Source of the DNA: Syntrophus sp963665935
GTDB taxonomy: Bacteria; Desulfobacterota; Syntrophia; Syntrophales; Syntrophaceae
DNA length: 64,000 bases
NCBI GenBank assembly: GCA_963665935.1
Contig: OY762510.1
Span: 124,001 to 188,000 of the forward strand
Direction: 5' to 3'
The position numbers and the translations under genes were made by a program. The notes below the pieces were generated by a model. That model did no database searches and had not been told where the DNA came from. It worked only from the letters and a program-made list of their open reading frames with translations. How positions within the stretch are numbered: the first letter of the stretch is position 1; the number at the start of each line of letters is the position of its first letter. Of the stretch, positions 50,795-58,554 are shown one piece after another.

Positions 50795-51549
50795 CCCTTC
50801 CCCGGCTCTATTACCCCGGCCCCTTGACCGTCGGCGGCCGTTGCCGTCTGGTCGAAGCCGATCTGCATTATATCCGGTCCGTCCTGCGGATGAAGCCGGG
50901 CAGCCGGCTCTTTCTCTTTGATGGTCTGGGGCAGGAGTTTTCCGCTGTTGTCGAAAATATTTCCGCAGATCAGGCCCTTGTGGAAATTGTCGGTAAAAGC
51001 GCCGCACCGGCCAGACCCGCTCGCATTTCCCTCATCCAGGCGCTTCCCAAGGCGCAGAAAATGGATTTCATTGTTCAGAAAGCCACGGAACTGGGAATCG
51101 ACGAGATTCGGCCCTTTTCTTCCGAGCGCTCCATTCCTGCATTGACCGCCGAAAAAGGGCATCAGAAAACGGACCGATGGCGCAAGATCGCCAGGGAAGC
51201 GGCAAAACAGTGCCGCCGCTTCGATGTACCGACGATAACGGAAATCCAGGATTTTCCGGAGATCCTGAAGACGGTGGAACCCGAGTCGGCCAAGATGATC
51301 TTCTGGGAAGGGGAGTCCAGGCTTGGGTTAAAAGAGGCCTTGCAAAGATTTCCCCAGGCCCGCGTTTTTTCTATTCTTGTGGGACCGGAAGGAGGACTGG
51401 CCGCTGAGGAAGTGGAAGCGGCGATTGCCTCCGGGTTTGTTTCCGTCAGCCTGGGAAAACAGATCCTCAAAGTGGAAACGGCGGCCATTGCCATCCTGGC
51501 CATTCTTCAGTATGAGGCCGGCCTGTTCGAAGCAAGTTCGGAAGAATAA
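50791..51549 (+). CDS. rsmE: 16S rRNA m3U1498 methyltransferase
   Basis: A 252-residue SPOUT methyltransferase. N-terminal PUA-like part (LPRLYYPGPLTVGGRCRLVEADLHYIRSVLRMKPG split) and C-terminal knot with LIQALPKAQKMDFIVQKATELGIDEI, EAAKQCRR, LVGPEGGLAAEEVEAA and SLGKQILKVETA. Start TTG 50791 overlaps the prmA stop in TTGA, so translation is coupled. An upstream in-frame codon at 50752 would read inside prmA. Confidence 0.92.
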   Translation: MTLPRLYYPGPLTVGGRCRLVEADLHYIRSVLRMKPGSRLFLFDGLGQEFSAVVENISADQALVEIVGKSAAPARPARISLIQALPKAQKMDFIVQKATELGIDEIRPFSSERSIPALTAEKGHQKTDRWRKIAREAAKQCRRFDVPTITEIQDFPEILKTVEPESAKMIFWEGESRLGLKEALQRFPQARVFSILVGPEGGLAAEEVEAAIASGFVSVSLGKQILKVETAAIAILAILQYEAGLFEASSEE

Positions 51550-51582
51550 GGACCAGACAAGGATTTTTCGAGGAAGAGCATC

Positions 51583-52062
51583 ATGACATCTTATCGATAC
51601 GGGGGATTCTGGAAGAGAAGCTTTGCTTATCTTGTCGATAAAATCATCCTCTTTTTTATTTGCCTTCTCTTTTTAGTGGTCGGCCTCTCCGCCCAGAGCT
51701 CCGGTTTCAACGGCCTGGAACCGGGGAAAATTATCGGACGTTTTTCCCTGATTTATTATTTGACGACCCATCTTCTCGGGATGCTTTATTTCACCTATTT
51801 TCACGGAATCAGTGGGCAAACACCTGGGAAGATGCTCCTCGGCCTTCAGGTCATTCAATCCTCAGGAGAAAAGATGACCCTGGGTCTCGCCTTTCTGCGC
51901 TGGGTGGGTTCCATTTTTTCCGGGTTGGTTCTTTATCTGGGATTTCTCTGGATCATCTTTGACAGGAAAAAGCAGAGCTGGCATGACAAAATTGCTGAAA
52001 CACTGGTGATTTGCCGATATGAAGAGCCTCTGTTCTCTGAAGAAGAGCAAAAAATGCCTTGA
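51583..52062 (+). CDS. RDD-family membrane protein
   Basis: A 159-residue inner-membrane protein with RDD family features: GGFWKRSFAYLVDKIILFFICLLFL at the start (Arg and Asp in helix 1), GISGQTPGKMLLGLQVI and DRKKQSWHDKIAETLVI at the end. About three or four helices. It is proposed in related cases to transport solutes or ions. It follows rsmE by 33 bases, so probably the same operon. Confidence 0.87.
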   Translation: MTSYRYGGFWKRSFAYLVDKIILFFICLLFLVVGLSAQSSGFNGLEPGKIIGRFSLIYYLTTHLLGMLYFTYFHGISGQTPGKMLLGLQVIQSSGEKMTLGLAFLRWVGSIFSGLVLYLGFLWIIFDRKKQSWHDKIAETLVICRYEEPLFSEEEQKMP

Positions 52063-52122
52063 CAAACCGAAGCACATCCTATAATCACTCTTCCAGCTTT
52101 TAAAGCATTCCGACATCAGGTT

Positions 52123-52198
52123 GGGTCGGTAGCTCAGTCGGTAGAGCATCGGACTGAAAATCCGAGTGTCGACAGTTCAATTCTGTCCTGACCCACCA
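52123..52198 (+). tRNA. tRNA-Phe (anticodon GAA)
   Basis: A 76-nt cloverleaf with encoded CCA. Acceptor GGGTCGG pairs with CTGACCC (one G-U). D-arm AGCTCAGTCGGTAGAGC. The anticodon stem CGGA/TCCG encloses CTGAAAA, giving GAA. T-arm ACAGTTCAATTCTGT. Confidence 0.95.
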
Positions 52199-52206
52199 TT
52201 CAAATC

Positions 52207-52241
52207 AAGGACTTAACCAGATATGGTTAAGTCCTTTTTTC
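52207..52241 (+). terminator. Rho-independent terminator after tRNA-Phe
   Basis: AGGACTTAACCA (52208-52219) pairs perfectly with TGGTTAAGTCCT (52224-52235), loop GATA, followed by TTTTTC. It lies 10 bases downstream of the tRNA. Confidence 0.88.
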
Positions 52242-52845
52242 TTTCTCTGTTATTCTCTCCCCACTCTCAAGCCCATGAGAAGTTCTCACCACGAAGAGTC
52301 TATATCGAAGATGTTCCACATGAACCCTTTCCCCAATCCCCATTGCCATGAATGGACAGACCCCGAAAAGATCCTTTAGGTCTCGGTCAGCCCAATTCCT
52401 TGACCCTCAAGACTTCAAGACGTAATATACACGACTACTCAGAACTCGATTATCCCTGGGATGCCTATATCAACTTCGGATGCTTCATCATCAGAGGGGT
52501 ACTGCTGCGGTTTGTCTCAATAGCCCCATACAACACCCCCGTAACGGTACCATCGACTACGTACCGCTTCAATTGCACTGAAATCCGCCAGCGTAAAAAG
52601 CAGTGCCCCCCAATCCTCACCCTCATATCCGCGTTTTTGTTGGAATTATCTCTTGACACACAAGACAAGATTTCTTACGCTCTACTTACACGGAAAAGGA
52701 AGTTCTTATCAACTCGACTCAACCAGGGTTAAATTGATGTGGGTGGTGATGAGTTGGATGCTAAATTGTCAAAATCGAATCGTTGCAAACAAAAATTGAG
52801 TAACGTGACCCAAGTATTTCCTCTCAGAATTTTAGGAGTTTTAAG
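52242..52845. other. Gene-poor stretch between tRNA-Phe and the PI-PLC-like gene
   Basis: No gene is supported in about 600 bases. One frame of 126 codons starting at 52352 has no recognisable content, no ribosome binding site and biased composition. A tRNA 3' end followed by a change to AT-rich sequence is a usual integration boundary, but no repeat of the tRNA end was found downstream in the window. Confidence 0.45.
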
Positions 52846-53931
52846 ATGCCTATAGTAGCGGCAGATCTACCAAATTGGATGAGTCAACTACCTGACGATC
52901 GTATATTACAAGAGGTTGTTCTTCCGGCCACACACGATTCCGGCATGTGTTCTATGAAGATAGGGTTGAGTACATTCGTGAATCCGCTTGCATGGGCGGT
53001 CGCCGCCAGCTCGGGTATATACGCTGGTATATCCGACTGGTCAAATGCGAGGAATCATTCGTTCTTTCACAATAATTTTGTTACCCAAATAAATAATGTT
53101 TACGCACAATTGCTCTGCGGCGCGAGGCAACTTGACCTACGCATAACAAGTCATAACTTTACACATCGTGCGTATCACGGGGGATGGGGACTGGCGATCG
53201 TAGGAGAGCGACGATATGGGGAAAAATGGAAAGACATATGCGCAGGGATATCTATGTTCATGGCGGCTAATCCCTCGGAATTTTTGATCCTGAAATTGGA
53301 CAAACAGGAGACGTACACTAAAGAAATGATGACAATATTGATTAAGGAACTGAACGATCATTATCCATTACTCCACGCGAAGCCACCTTTGAAGCTGAAA
53401 TACGTCTGCCAGGAGGAAATTCAGAATTTGCGGGGACGCGTATTGGTGTGTGGAAAAAAGAATGCGCTGAAAGACTGGAGTCGAATGCCCCTACACGGAA
53501 GCATCACACTATGTGAGTGGAAAAAAGATGAGAGTGGCAAGAACCCTGAGGTTGGTAATTTAAATGCGCGTCTGGGTGTCGGTGAACATCCTCAATATAT
53601 TCTGTTGGGCGGGGCAGCGCCGGACAACCCCGTAGACCAACAAAATAAAGTGGGGAAACTTGATAATGTGCTCGTTAAACAAGAAGCGATGAAACGCGTG
53701 TTCTCATCCCAAGTGGGAAGAACTGTTGGCATGCGTGGGATTTGGTTTAATACATATTCTGTGACGCGAGATATAAAGAAATATAGCGATGAGATATGGG
53801 CCGCAAGTAAATCTGCTCAAAGAGATGCCCTGTGGCTAAACGGGATTTATCGACAAAATGTGGCCAGCATCGATTTTCTGGATAACGAAAAGGCCCTATA
53901 TGTAATTAATAAAAACCAGCATTGGCGGTAA
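52846..53931 (+). CDS. PI-PLC-like phosphodiesterase (X domain)
   Basis: A 361-residue TIM-barrel protein. The X-domain catalytic motifs are LPATHDSGM (His30, Asp31), the strand CGARQLDLRI and YHGGWG with the second His. It resembles bacterial phosphatidylinositol-specific phospholipases C and atypical actinobacterial relatives. No signal peptide is present, unusual for bacterial PI-PLC. AT-rich codon use and isolation suggest transfer. The substrate is unknown. AGGAG lies about 10 bases before ATG 52846. Confidence 0.75.
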   Translation: MPIVAADLPNWMSQLPDDRILQEVVLPATHDSGMCSMKIGLSTFVNPLAWAVAASSGIYAGISDWSNARNHSFFHNNFVTQINNVYAQLLCGARQLDLRITSHNFTHRAYHGGWGLAIVGERRYGEKWKDICAGISMFMAANPSEFLILKLDKQETYTKEMMTILIKELNDHYPLLHAKPPLKLKYVCQEEIQNLRGRVLVCGKKNALKDWSRMPLHGSITLCEWKKDESGKNPEVGNLNARLGVGEHPQYILLGGAAPDNPVDQQNKVGKLDNVLVKQEAMKRVFSSQVGRTVGMRGIWFNTYSVTRDIKKYSDEIWAASKSAQRDALWLNGIYRQNVASIDFLDNEKALYVINKNQHWR

Positions 53932-54025
53932 TAGATATAGACGGTCTTAATCGCTTTAATCGTTCGACGTTCGATAAGATGGGTATTCCGACGCAAGTCG
54001 GCACCTGCTGCTTCCGATCCATTCC

Positions 54026-54213
54026 GACACCCCTGTAATCGGCATCGAGAACAACTGGGCGGGGCCCCAGTGCACGCAGTTCCTCGGAGATATCGAGGCG
54101 GAATGCATCAAGGTGGAATCGTTCCCCAACGTACAACCGCATCCTCGCGAGCAAGCGCAGCATGCCCGTCGATATGACGAAGCCCGAGGGGCTCGACGTC
54201 TTCAGAGGACACA
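54026..54213 (+). pseudogene. Fragment of a CaiB/BaiF family III CoA-transferase gene
   Basis: One plus-strand frame reads PVIGIENNWAGPQCTQFLGDIEAECIKVESFPN, matching the N-terminal GxxxAGPxxxxxLGDxGAEVIKVE motif. A shift then moves to another frame reading YNRILASKRSMPVDMTKPEGLDVFRG, the following NxxKRSxxLDxxKPEG motif. The match stops there and the lysE-like gene begins. It is a truncated, frameshifted relic with higher GC content than its surroundings. Confidence 0.65.
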
Positions 54214-54215
54214 CC

Positions 54216-54842
54216 GTGGATATCAAACTTTGGTCTGCTTTTGTCCTTGCCACATCGGTCCTGCTCATTATCCCCGGCCCAACCGTCCTCACAGTAATCA
54301 GCTATTCCTTGGCTAATGGTCGATCCGCTCACGTTCCGCTTGTTGCTGCCATAGCCCTTGGTGACTGCACGTCTCTTTCATTGTCATTGCTCGGCCTCGG
54401 GCCGTTACTGACCACCTCTGCCCTGTGGTTCAACATTATCAAGATCATAGGTGGTTTGTACCTCCTTTGGCTTGGTGTAACTCTGTTGCGATCTGGCATT
54501 TCCACTGCTGAATTAACAGAACCGCCAGGACCCACAACCCGCTGGCGACTCTTTTTCAATACCTATTTGGTTACTGCACTCAATCCTAAAGGTATCGTCT
54601 TCTTCGTAGCTTTCCTGCCCCAATTCGTCAATCCTGCCACTGATGTAACATTCCAGTTATGGGTACTTGCTGTGACCTTTGTCATTATGGCAATGGCCAA
54701 CGCCACGGTATATGCTTCCTTTGCTGCTTCCGCGCGGCGGATATTGTCGTCCCCTCGTGCCCAACGCCACTTTAAACTTGCCGGCGGTTTCCTGCTCTCG
54801 GCGGCCGGCATATGGGCGCTTCTTGCCCGTCGGGCAACATAA
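54216..54842 (+). CDS. LysE/RhtB-family amino-acid exporter
   Basis: A 208-residue membrane protein with about six helices. Family motifs: LLIIPGPTVLTVISYSLANGRSAHVPLVAAIALGD split over the first two helices, GLYLLWLGVTLLRSG, TALNPKGIVFFVAFLPQFV. It exports amino acids or derivatives. GTG 54216, with AGAGGA just upstream, gives the normal family length. A longer frame from 54162 would fuse the end of the CoA-transferase relic onto its N-terminus. Confidence 0.83.
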   Translation: MDIKLWSAFVLATSVLLIIPGPTVLTVISYSLANGRSAHVPLVAAIALGDCTSLSLSLLGLGPLLTTSALWFNIIKIIGGLYLLWLGVTLLRSGISTAELTEPPGPTTRWRLFFNTYLVTALNPKGIVFFVAFLPQFVNPATDVTFQLWVLAVTFVIMAMANATVYASFAASARRILSSPRAQRHFKLAGGFLLSAAGIWALLARRAT

Positions 54843-55081
54843 GCATGCTTATCTCTGTCACAGATGTTTAAGGGGGGATGTGGCGATGCCATCAGCTATC
54901 CACTCACTCTACATCCCTGCTTTTCCCCGACACGGGCAACAAAAGGCATTCCCTTCAACCATCTCTCCGTCGTTCAATGTATCGATATAGTTAATCTTTT
55001 GCATATCGGTTATTCCATTTTAATGCTTGATGTGCTATAAGGTTCGCACTGTTTTCAATATGTTCGTGCTGGGTTGTAGAT

Positions 55082-55642
55082 ATGAAACTTCGCAAGACCC
55101 ATTCGATAGCGGCATTTCTTGTTTTCCTTTTTTCAATTCTATTATTGCCTCCGCCATCATACGCTCTCATTGCAACCGTCAACGGCATCGTTTCGAAAGT
55201 ATCTGACGGCGACACTCTGCATGTGATTACCGAAAAAGGCAAAAATCTGAAAATCAAATTGTATGGCTGCGATGCTCCTGAAATTGAAAAAAGGAACAAG
55301 CGGACCGGCCAGATAACGGTCCCCGGTCAACCCTATAGCGAAGAAGCCAAACAGGCACTAAAAAAGATGATCTATAAGAAAAGGGTTTGTGTGGATATTA
55401 TTGACATTGACCGTCATCATTGGATGGCATCATTGATCTGGCTTAAAAAGCGATGCATTAACCTGGAAATGGTCAGAGAAGGTTACGCAGAAGCCTATCA
55501 GGAACGCCTGAAACAACCCTACTATGCGGAATTCAGCTATACCGAGCAGCAGGCAAAATTTAGAAAAAAAGGCATCTGGGGGTTGAGCAATTACGAAAGG
55601 CCGAGTGAGTTTCGGAAAAGGTTGAGAATAAGGGGAAGTTAA
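55082..55642 (+). CDS. Secreted thermonuclease-like (SNase) protein
   Basis: A 186-residue exported OB-fold nuclease. Signal peptide at 1-29 (PPPSYALIA). Motifs: GIVSKVSDGDTLHV, KIKLYGCDAPEIEK, PYSEEAKQALKKMI, DRHHWMASLIW, EMVREGYAEAYQ and ARFRKKGIWG-like end. The Arg/Asp/Glu catalytic set of micrococcal nuclease is partly conserved: the first Arg is Lys (KIKLYG). Periplasmic or extracellular DNA or RNA cutting is likely. Confidence 0.83.
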   Translation: MKLRKTHSIAAFLVFLFSILLLPPPSYALIATVNGIVSKVSDGDTLHVITEKGKNLKIKLYGCDAPEIEKRNKRTGQITVPGQPYSEEAKQALKKMIYKKRVCVDIIDIDRHHWMASLIWLKKRCINLEMVREGYAEAYQERLKQPYYAEFSYTEQQAKFRKKGIWGLSNYERPSEFRKRLRIRGS

Positions 55643-56211
55643 ACATTCCGTCCACTACTTGTAAGATGCTTCAGAAAGGCAAACACTTGATAAACCCTGA
55701 ACGGATAAACACCCTCTGGGATGCCGAGTTTTCATCCCCAGCCTCCAGACCACAAACATGCAGGCGAATCCGCACCGGCGGTCACAGAGCGGCGCGGCCT
55801 AACGGCCTAACGAAAAATCTGGAAAAACACAGATCTCGATAAGGTGTTCTTTACATAGGGTATTGGTTCTTTAGACTGGACCCCGGAGAGTGTGGTCGAA
55901 AAAAGAAAGGCCAACCGTGGGAGTGATACGAGTGATGACACCACAAACGTTCACTTCCCAGGGCATGGTCAGATCCCGGAGAACCGAGGCTGACGGCCTT
56001 TCGACCTTCGATGGCATAATAAGGCCACCGTGGAGTGGCATGCACTATTCACGAAACAGATGCTCTCACTCCATGGCAGGATCAATCTTGGAACACTGAC
56101 GCACCAGAATTGATGGCCTATTCACCACGAAGGCTGAATGTATTATACTACTGACAGGTTTTCCGATCAATGACAATTTAAGGAACTGAAAGAGAAAGAA
56201 GATAACAGACA
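55643..56211. other. Non-coding stretch before the small Cys-rich genes
   Basis: About 570 bases with no supported gene. Short frames on both strands are interrupted and have no known motif; it may hold decayed sequence. Confidence 0.45.
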
Positions 56212-56508
56212 ATGATGAGATGTCATGCATGTTCAAAGGAATTGGACATTATCCCACCTATTGGAAGAAGGGAGGTTTGCGTCTTTTGTGGATCAGATCT
56301 CCACTGTTGCCTGAACTGCAGTTTTTATAAAATGGATGCCTATAATGATTGTCGGGAGCCCCAGGCGGCAAGGGTTGTTGAAAAGAGACAGAGCAACTTT
56401 TGCGATTATTTCACCTTTAAATCTGACCCAAAAGATACTCCAAAAAAGTCAGAGGAAAAGATTGAAGATGCAAAGATGAAGCTGGAAGCACTTTTTAAGA
56501 AAATCTAG
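56212..56508 (+). CDS. Small cysteine-rich zinc-ribbon protein
   Basis: A 98-residue protein with CHACSKEL, CVFCGSDLHCCLNCSFY and a later DCREPQ and FCDYF, enough cysteines for two metal sites. The C-terminal third is a charged helix. No function is known. It stands 28 bases before the YwbE-like gene. Confidence 0.65.
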   Translation: MMRCHACSKELDIIPPIGRREVCVFCGSDLHCCLNCSFYKMDAYNDCREPQAARVVEKRQSNFCDYFTFKSDPKDTPKKSEEKIEDAKMKLEALFKKI

Positions 56509-56536
56509 AGGATTCCTCCAACGGGAAGATACGCTC

Positions 56537-56740
56537 ATGAATGGGAAAAACCGATCGGATATCAAACCAGGAACACATGTGAAGATTGTCCAGAAACAGG
56601 ATCAGCGCACCGGAAAACTGACCGAAGGAACGGTTTTGGATATTCTGACAAAGTCCCCCGTGCATCCCCACGGCATCAAAGTACGGCTGCAAGACGGTAC
56701 AGTCGGCCGGGTCAAGGAAATCCTCGATGCTTGGACATGA
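56537..56740 (+). CDS. YwbE-family protein
   Basis: A 67-residue beta-rich protein: IKPGTHVKIVQKQDQRTGKLTEGTVLDILTKSP and HPHGIKVRLQDGTVGRVKEIL. It matches the YwbE/DUF2196 family of unknown, probably nucleic-acid-associated, role. GGGAAGA lies upstream. It overlaps the next gene by 14 bases. Confidence 0.82.
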   Translation: MNGKNRSDIKPGTHVKIVQKQDQRTGKLTEGTVLDILTKSPVHPHGIKVRLQDGTVGRVKEILDAWT

Positions 56741-57068
56741 CTCAGCCGCACGGGAACTCAAAACAGTCGGCATCATGATTGATATTTACTGCCGACATGC
56801 CCACGGGTTGGATAAACGCTGCGGAGACTGTGAGGAACTATTTGAATACGCCACCCAGAGATATCTCAGATGCCCGTTCGGTAAGAACAAACCGGTCTGT
56901 GCGAAATGTAAGATCCACTGCTATAAACCGGACATGAGGGATAAAATCAGAAAGGTTATGAAATTCTCAGGACCCAAGATGATCTTTTCCTATCCAATCC
57001 TCGCAGTCAGGCACCTGATAGCTACTCAGAAAGAACCACTGGATTCGACTGGAAAGAAAAGAAATTAA
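56727..57068 (+). CDS. Nitrous oxide-stimulated promoter (YgbA_NO) family protein
   Basis: A 113-residue protein with a run of conserved Cys/His: IYCRHAHG...CGDCEELFEYATQRYLRCPFG...CAKCKIHCYKP, then MRDKIRKVMKFSGPKMI. The E. coli relative YgbA is induced by nitric oxide through NsrR and helps recovery from nitrosative stress. A zinc or iron-sulfur site is likely. The start lies within ywbE with AAGGA 8 bases upstream, so the two are coupled. Confidence 0.85.
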   Translation: MLGHDSAARELKTVGIMIDIYCRHAHGLDKRCGDCEELFEYATQRYLRCPFGKNKPVCAKCKIHCYKPDMRDKIRKVMKFSGPKMIFSYPILAVRHLIATQKEPLDSTGKKRN

Positions 57069-57273
57069 CTATCTAACCAAGGTTTGAGTTGACGGTGGTA
57101 CGATAGGCACGATGAAATTCCTGGGTTTTCTATGCGACATGGATTGATAGGGGGAAAACGGAGGGAATAAACATCAAACTATCGTGTTGGAAGGAAACAG
57201 GATACTCGACTGTTAATTGTGAGACATTCCAAGTCGTGAGGTTTCGATATGGGTTTCCTAGAGGGAGGAAGGT

Positions 57274-57942
57274 ATGAACATTCTGTGGCAAGGAGCGAGA
57301 GGACCAGCAGTCAAAGATCTACAATTGAAATTGAAGCAGCTTGGTTTTGATCCGGGCACCATCAACGGAATCTTCGGCCCCTCTACAACTGCAGCAGTAA
57401 TCGCATGTCAAAGGGAGCTAAAAGTATTTGCAGATGGTATTGTTGGCCCGCAGACTTTCAATGCGTTAAAGTTACCAACGATTTCCCCAAGGGCTGCTAA
57501 GCCCACGCGGACAAAGGTATTTGTCAGCTATAGTCATGCTGATGAAAAGTGGTTGCAAATGCTTCATGTACATCTCGCTCCTTTGGAGCGCAGTGGTCTT
57601 GTCGATCGATGGGATGATACAAACATTACGGCAGGGGAAAAGTGGCGAGAGGAAATTGCTAGTGCTATCCAAGCTTCAAAAGTAGCGGTTTTACTAATAA
57701 GCGCGTACTTTATGGCATCAGAGTTTATCGCCAAGAATGAGTTGCCACCTCTGTTGGAGGCTGCGAAAAAAGAAGGGACTGTCATCTTGCCAGTGATCAT
57801 AAGCCCATGTGTGATGGGAAGCCTATTAGAATTCCAAACAGTGAATTCTCCGTCTAAACCACTTGTCGATCTGGGCAGAGGTGACAGGGATAGGGTCTGG
57901 GTTAAGGTAATAGAGGCAATTACCGCGGCCCTCAATCAATAA
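57274..57942 (+). CDS. Peptidoglycan-binding-like domain fused to a TIR domain
   Basis: A 222-residue two-domain protein. Residues 1-68 are a PG_binding_1-type repeat (ARGPAVKDLQLKLKQLGFDPGTINGIFGPSTTAAVIACQ split), without signal peptide. Residues about 80-222 are a TIR domain: KVFVSYSHADEKWLQMLHVHL, RWDDTNITAGEKWREEI, VAVLLISAYFMAS, and a Glu in FIAKNELPPLLEAA, the usual NAD-hydrolase glutamate region. TIR proteins are immune NADases or adaptors in bacteria. GGGAGGAAGG precedes ATG 57274. First of a five-gene same-strand series. Confidence 0.85.
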   Translation: MNILWQGARGPAVKDLQLKLKQLGFDPGTINGIFGPSTTAAVIACQRELKVFADGIVGPQTFNALKLPTISPRAAKPTRTKVFVSYSHADEKWLQMLHVHLAPLERSGLVDRWDDTNITAGEKWREEIASAIQASKVAVLLISAYFMASEFIAKNELPPLLEAAKKEGTVILPVIISPCVMGSLLEFQTVNSPSKPLVDLGRGDRDRVWVKVIEAITAALNQ

Positions 57943-58056
57943 CCCGAGAGATTTAACACTACTGACATCATGTACCCTCATTCTTAGTCTTTAGCAATTA
58001 TCTCAGACATAAATATGCAAGCATTAGTTAATCCTATACAAACGAAGGGGTGGATT

Positions 58057-58506
58057 ATGACTGCAGATGAATATATCGAGAAACGGGTTGAGGATCAGAT
58101 ACAGTGGTATGATGCAAAAGCCAAAAGCAGCCAGAAGGCATTCAGGGTGTTGAGGGCCTTTGAGATAATCCTGGCAGCATCTATTCCACTGCTGTCCGGT
58201 TTCGTTAATGACTTCCATAATATCAATATCAAGACGCTGATCGGCATTATGGGTGTTATAATTACCATTATTGCTGGCCTGCTCAGTCTCTTTCAGTTCC
58301 AGGAAAACTGGGTTCAATATCGGGCAACGTGCGAGGCATTGAAGAATGAAAAGTTTCTTTTCCTTGCACAGGCGGCTCCCTATGACACGCGTAACGCTTT
58401 CATTCTGCTTGTACAAAGGGTGGAGGCACTTTTATCTAAGGAAACATCAGTTTGGTCCGAGCGTGCAGTAACAAGCGGGAAAAGCGGCCAAACTTCCAAT
58501 GATTGA
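58057..58506 (+). CDS. DUF4231/SLATT-like two-transmembrane protein
   Basis: A 149-residue protein: an N-terminal helix (EYIEKRVEDQIQWYDAKAKSSQKAFRVLR), two membrane helices (FEIILAASIPLLSGFV and LIGIMGVIITIIAGLLSLFQF), then ENWVQYRATCEALKNEKFLFLAQ. The pattern is that of SLATT-type 2TM domains, predicted pore-forming effectors next to nucleotide-sensing domains. ATG 58057 has AAGGGG about 8 bases upstream, better than ATG 58015. It lies between TIR and DrHyd-like genes. Confidence 0.8.
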   Translation: MTADEYIEKRVEDQIQWYDAKAKSSQKAFRVLRAFEIILAASIPLLSGFVNDFHNINIKTLIGIMGVIITIIAGLLSLFQFQENWVQYRATCEALKNEKFLFLAQAAPYDTRNAFILLVQRVEALLSKETSVWSERAVTSGKSGQTSND

Positions 58507-58554
58507 GCCAGGGATATCAACAGTCCACTGACCATTATTATTATGAGGTGAAAA

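Noticed and set aside
52352..52732. A 126-codon plus-strand frame after tRNA-Phe
   Set aside because: No ribosome binding site, no recognisable motif and a composition unlike a folded protein; better treated as non-coding.
53906..54292. A 128-codon minus-strand frame
   Set aside because: It is antisense to the CoA-transferase relic and the start of the lysE-like gene, and has no known motif.
54925..54945. A further copy of the IS110 core near ACACGGGCAACAAAAGG
   Set aside because: It matches only partly (missing bases within the core), so it is not distinguishable from chance.
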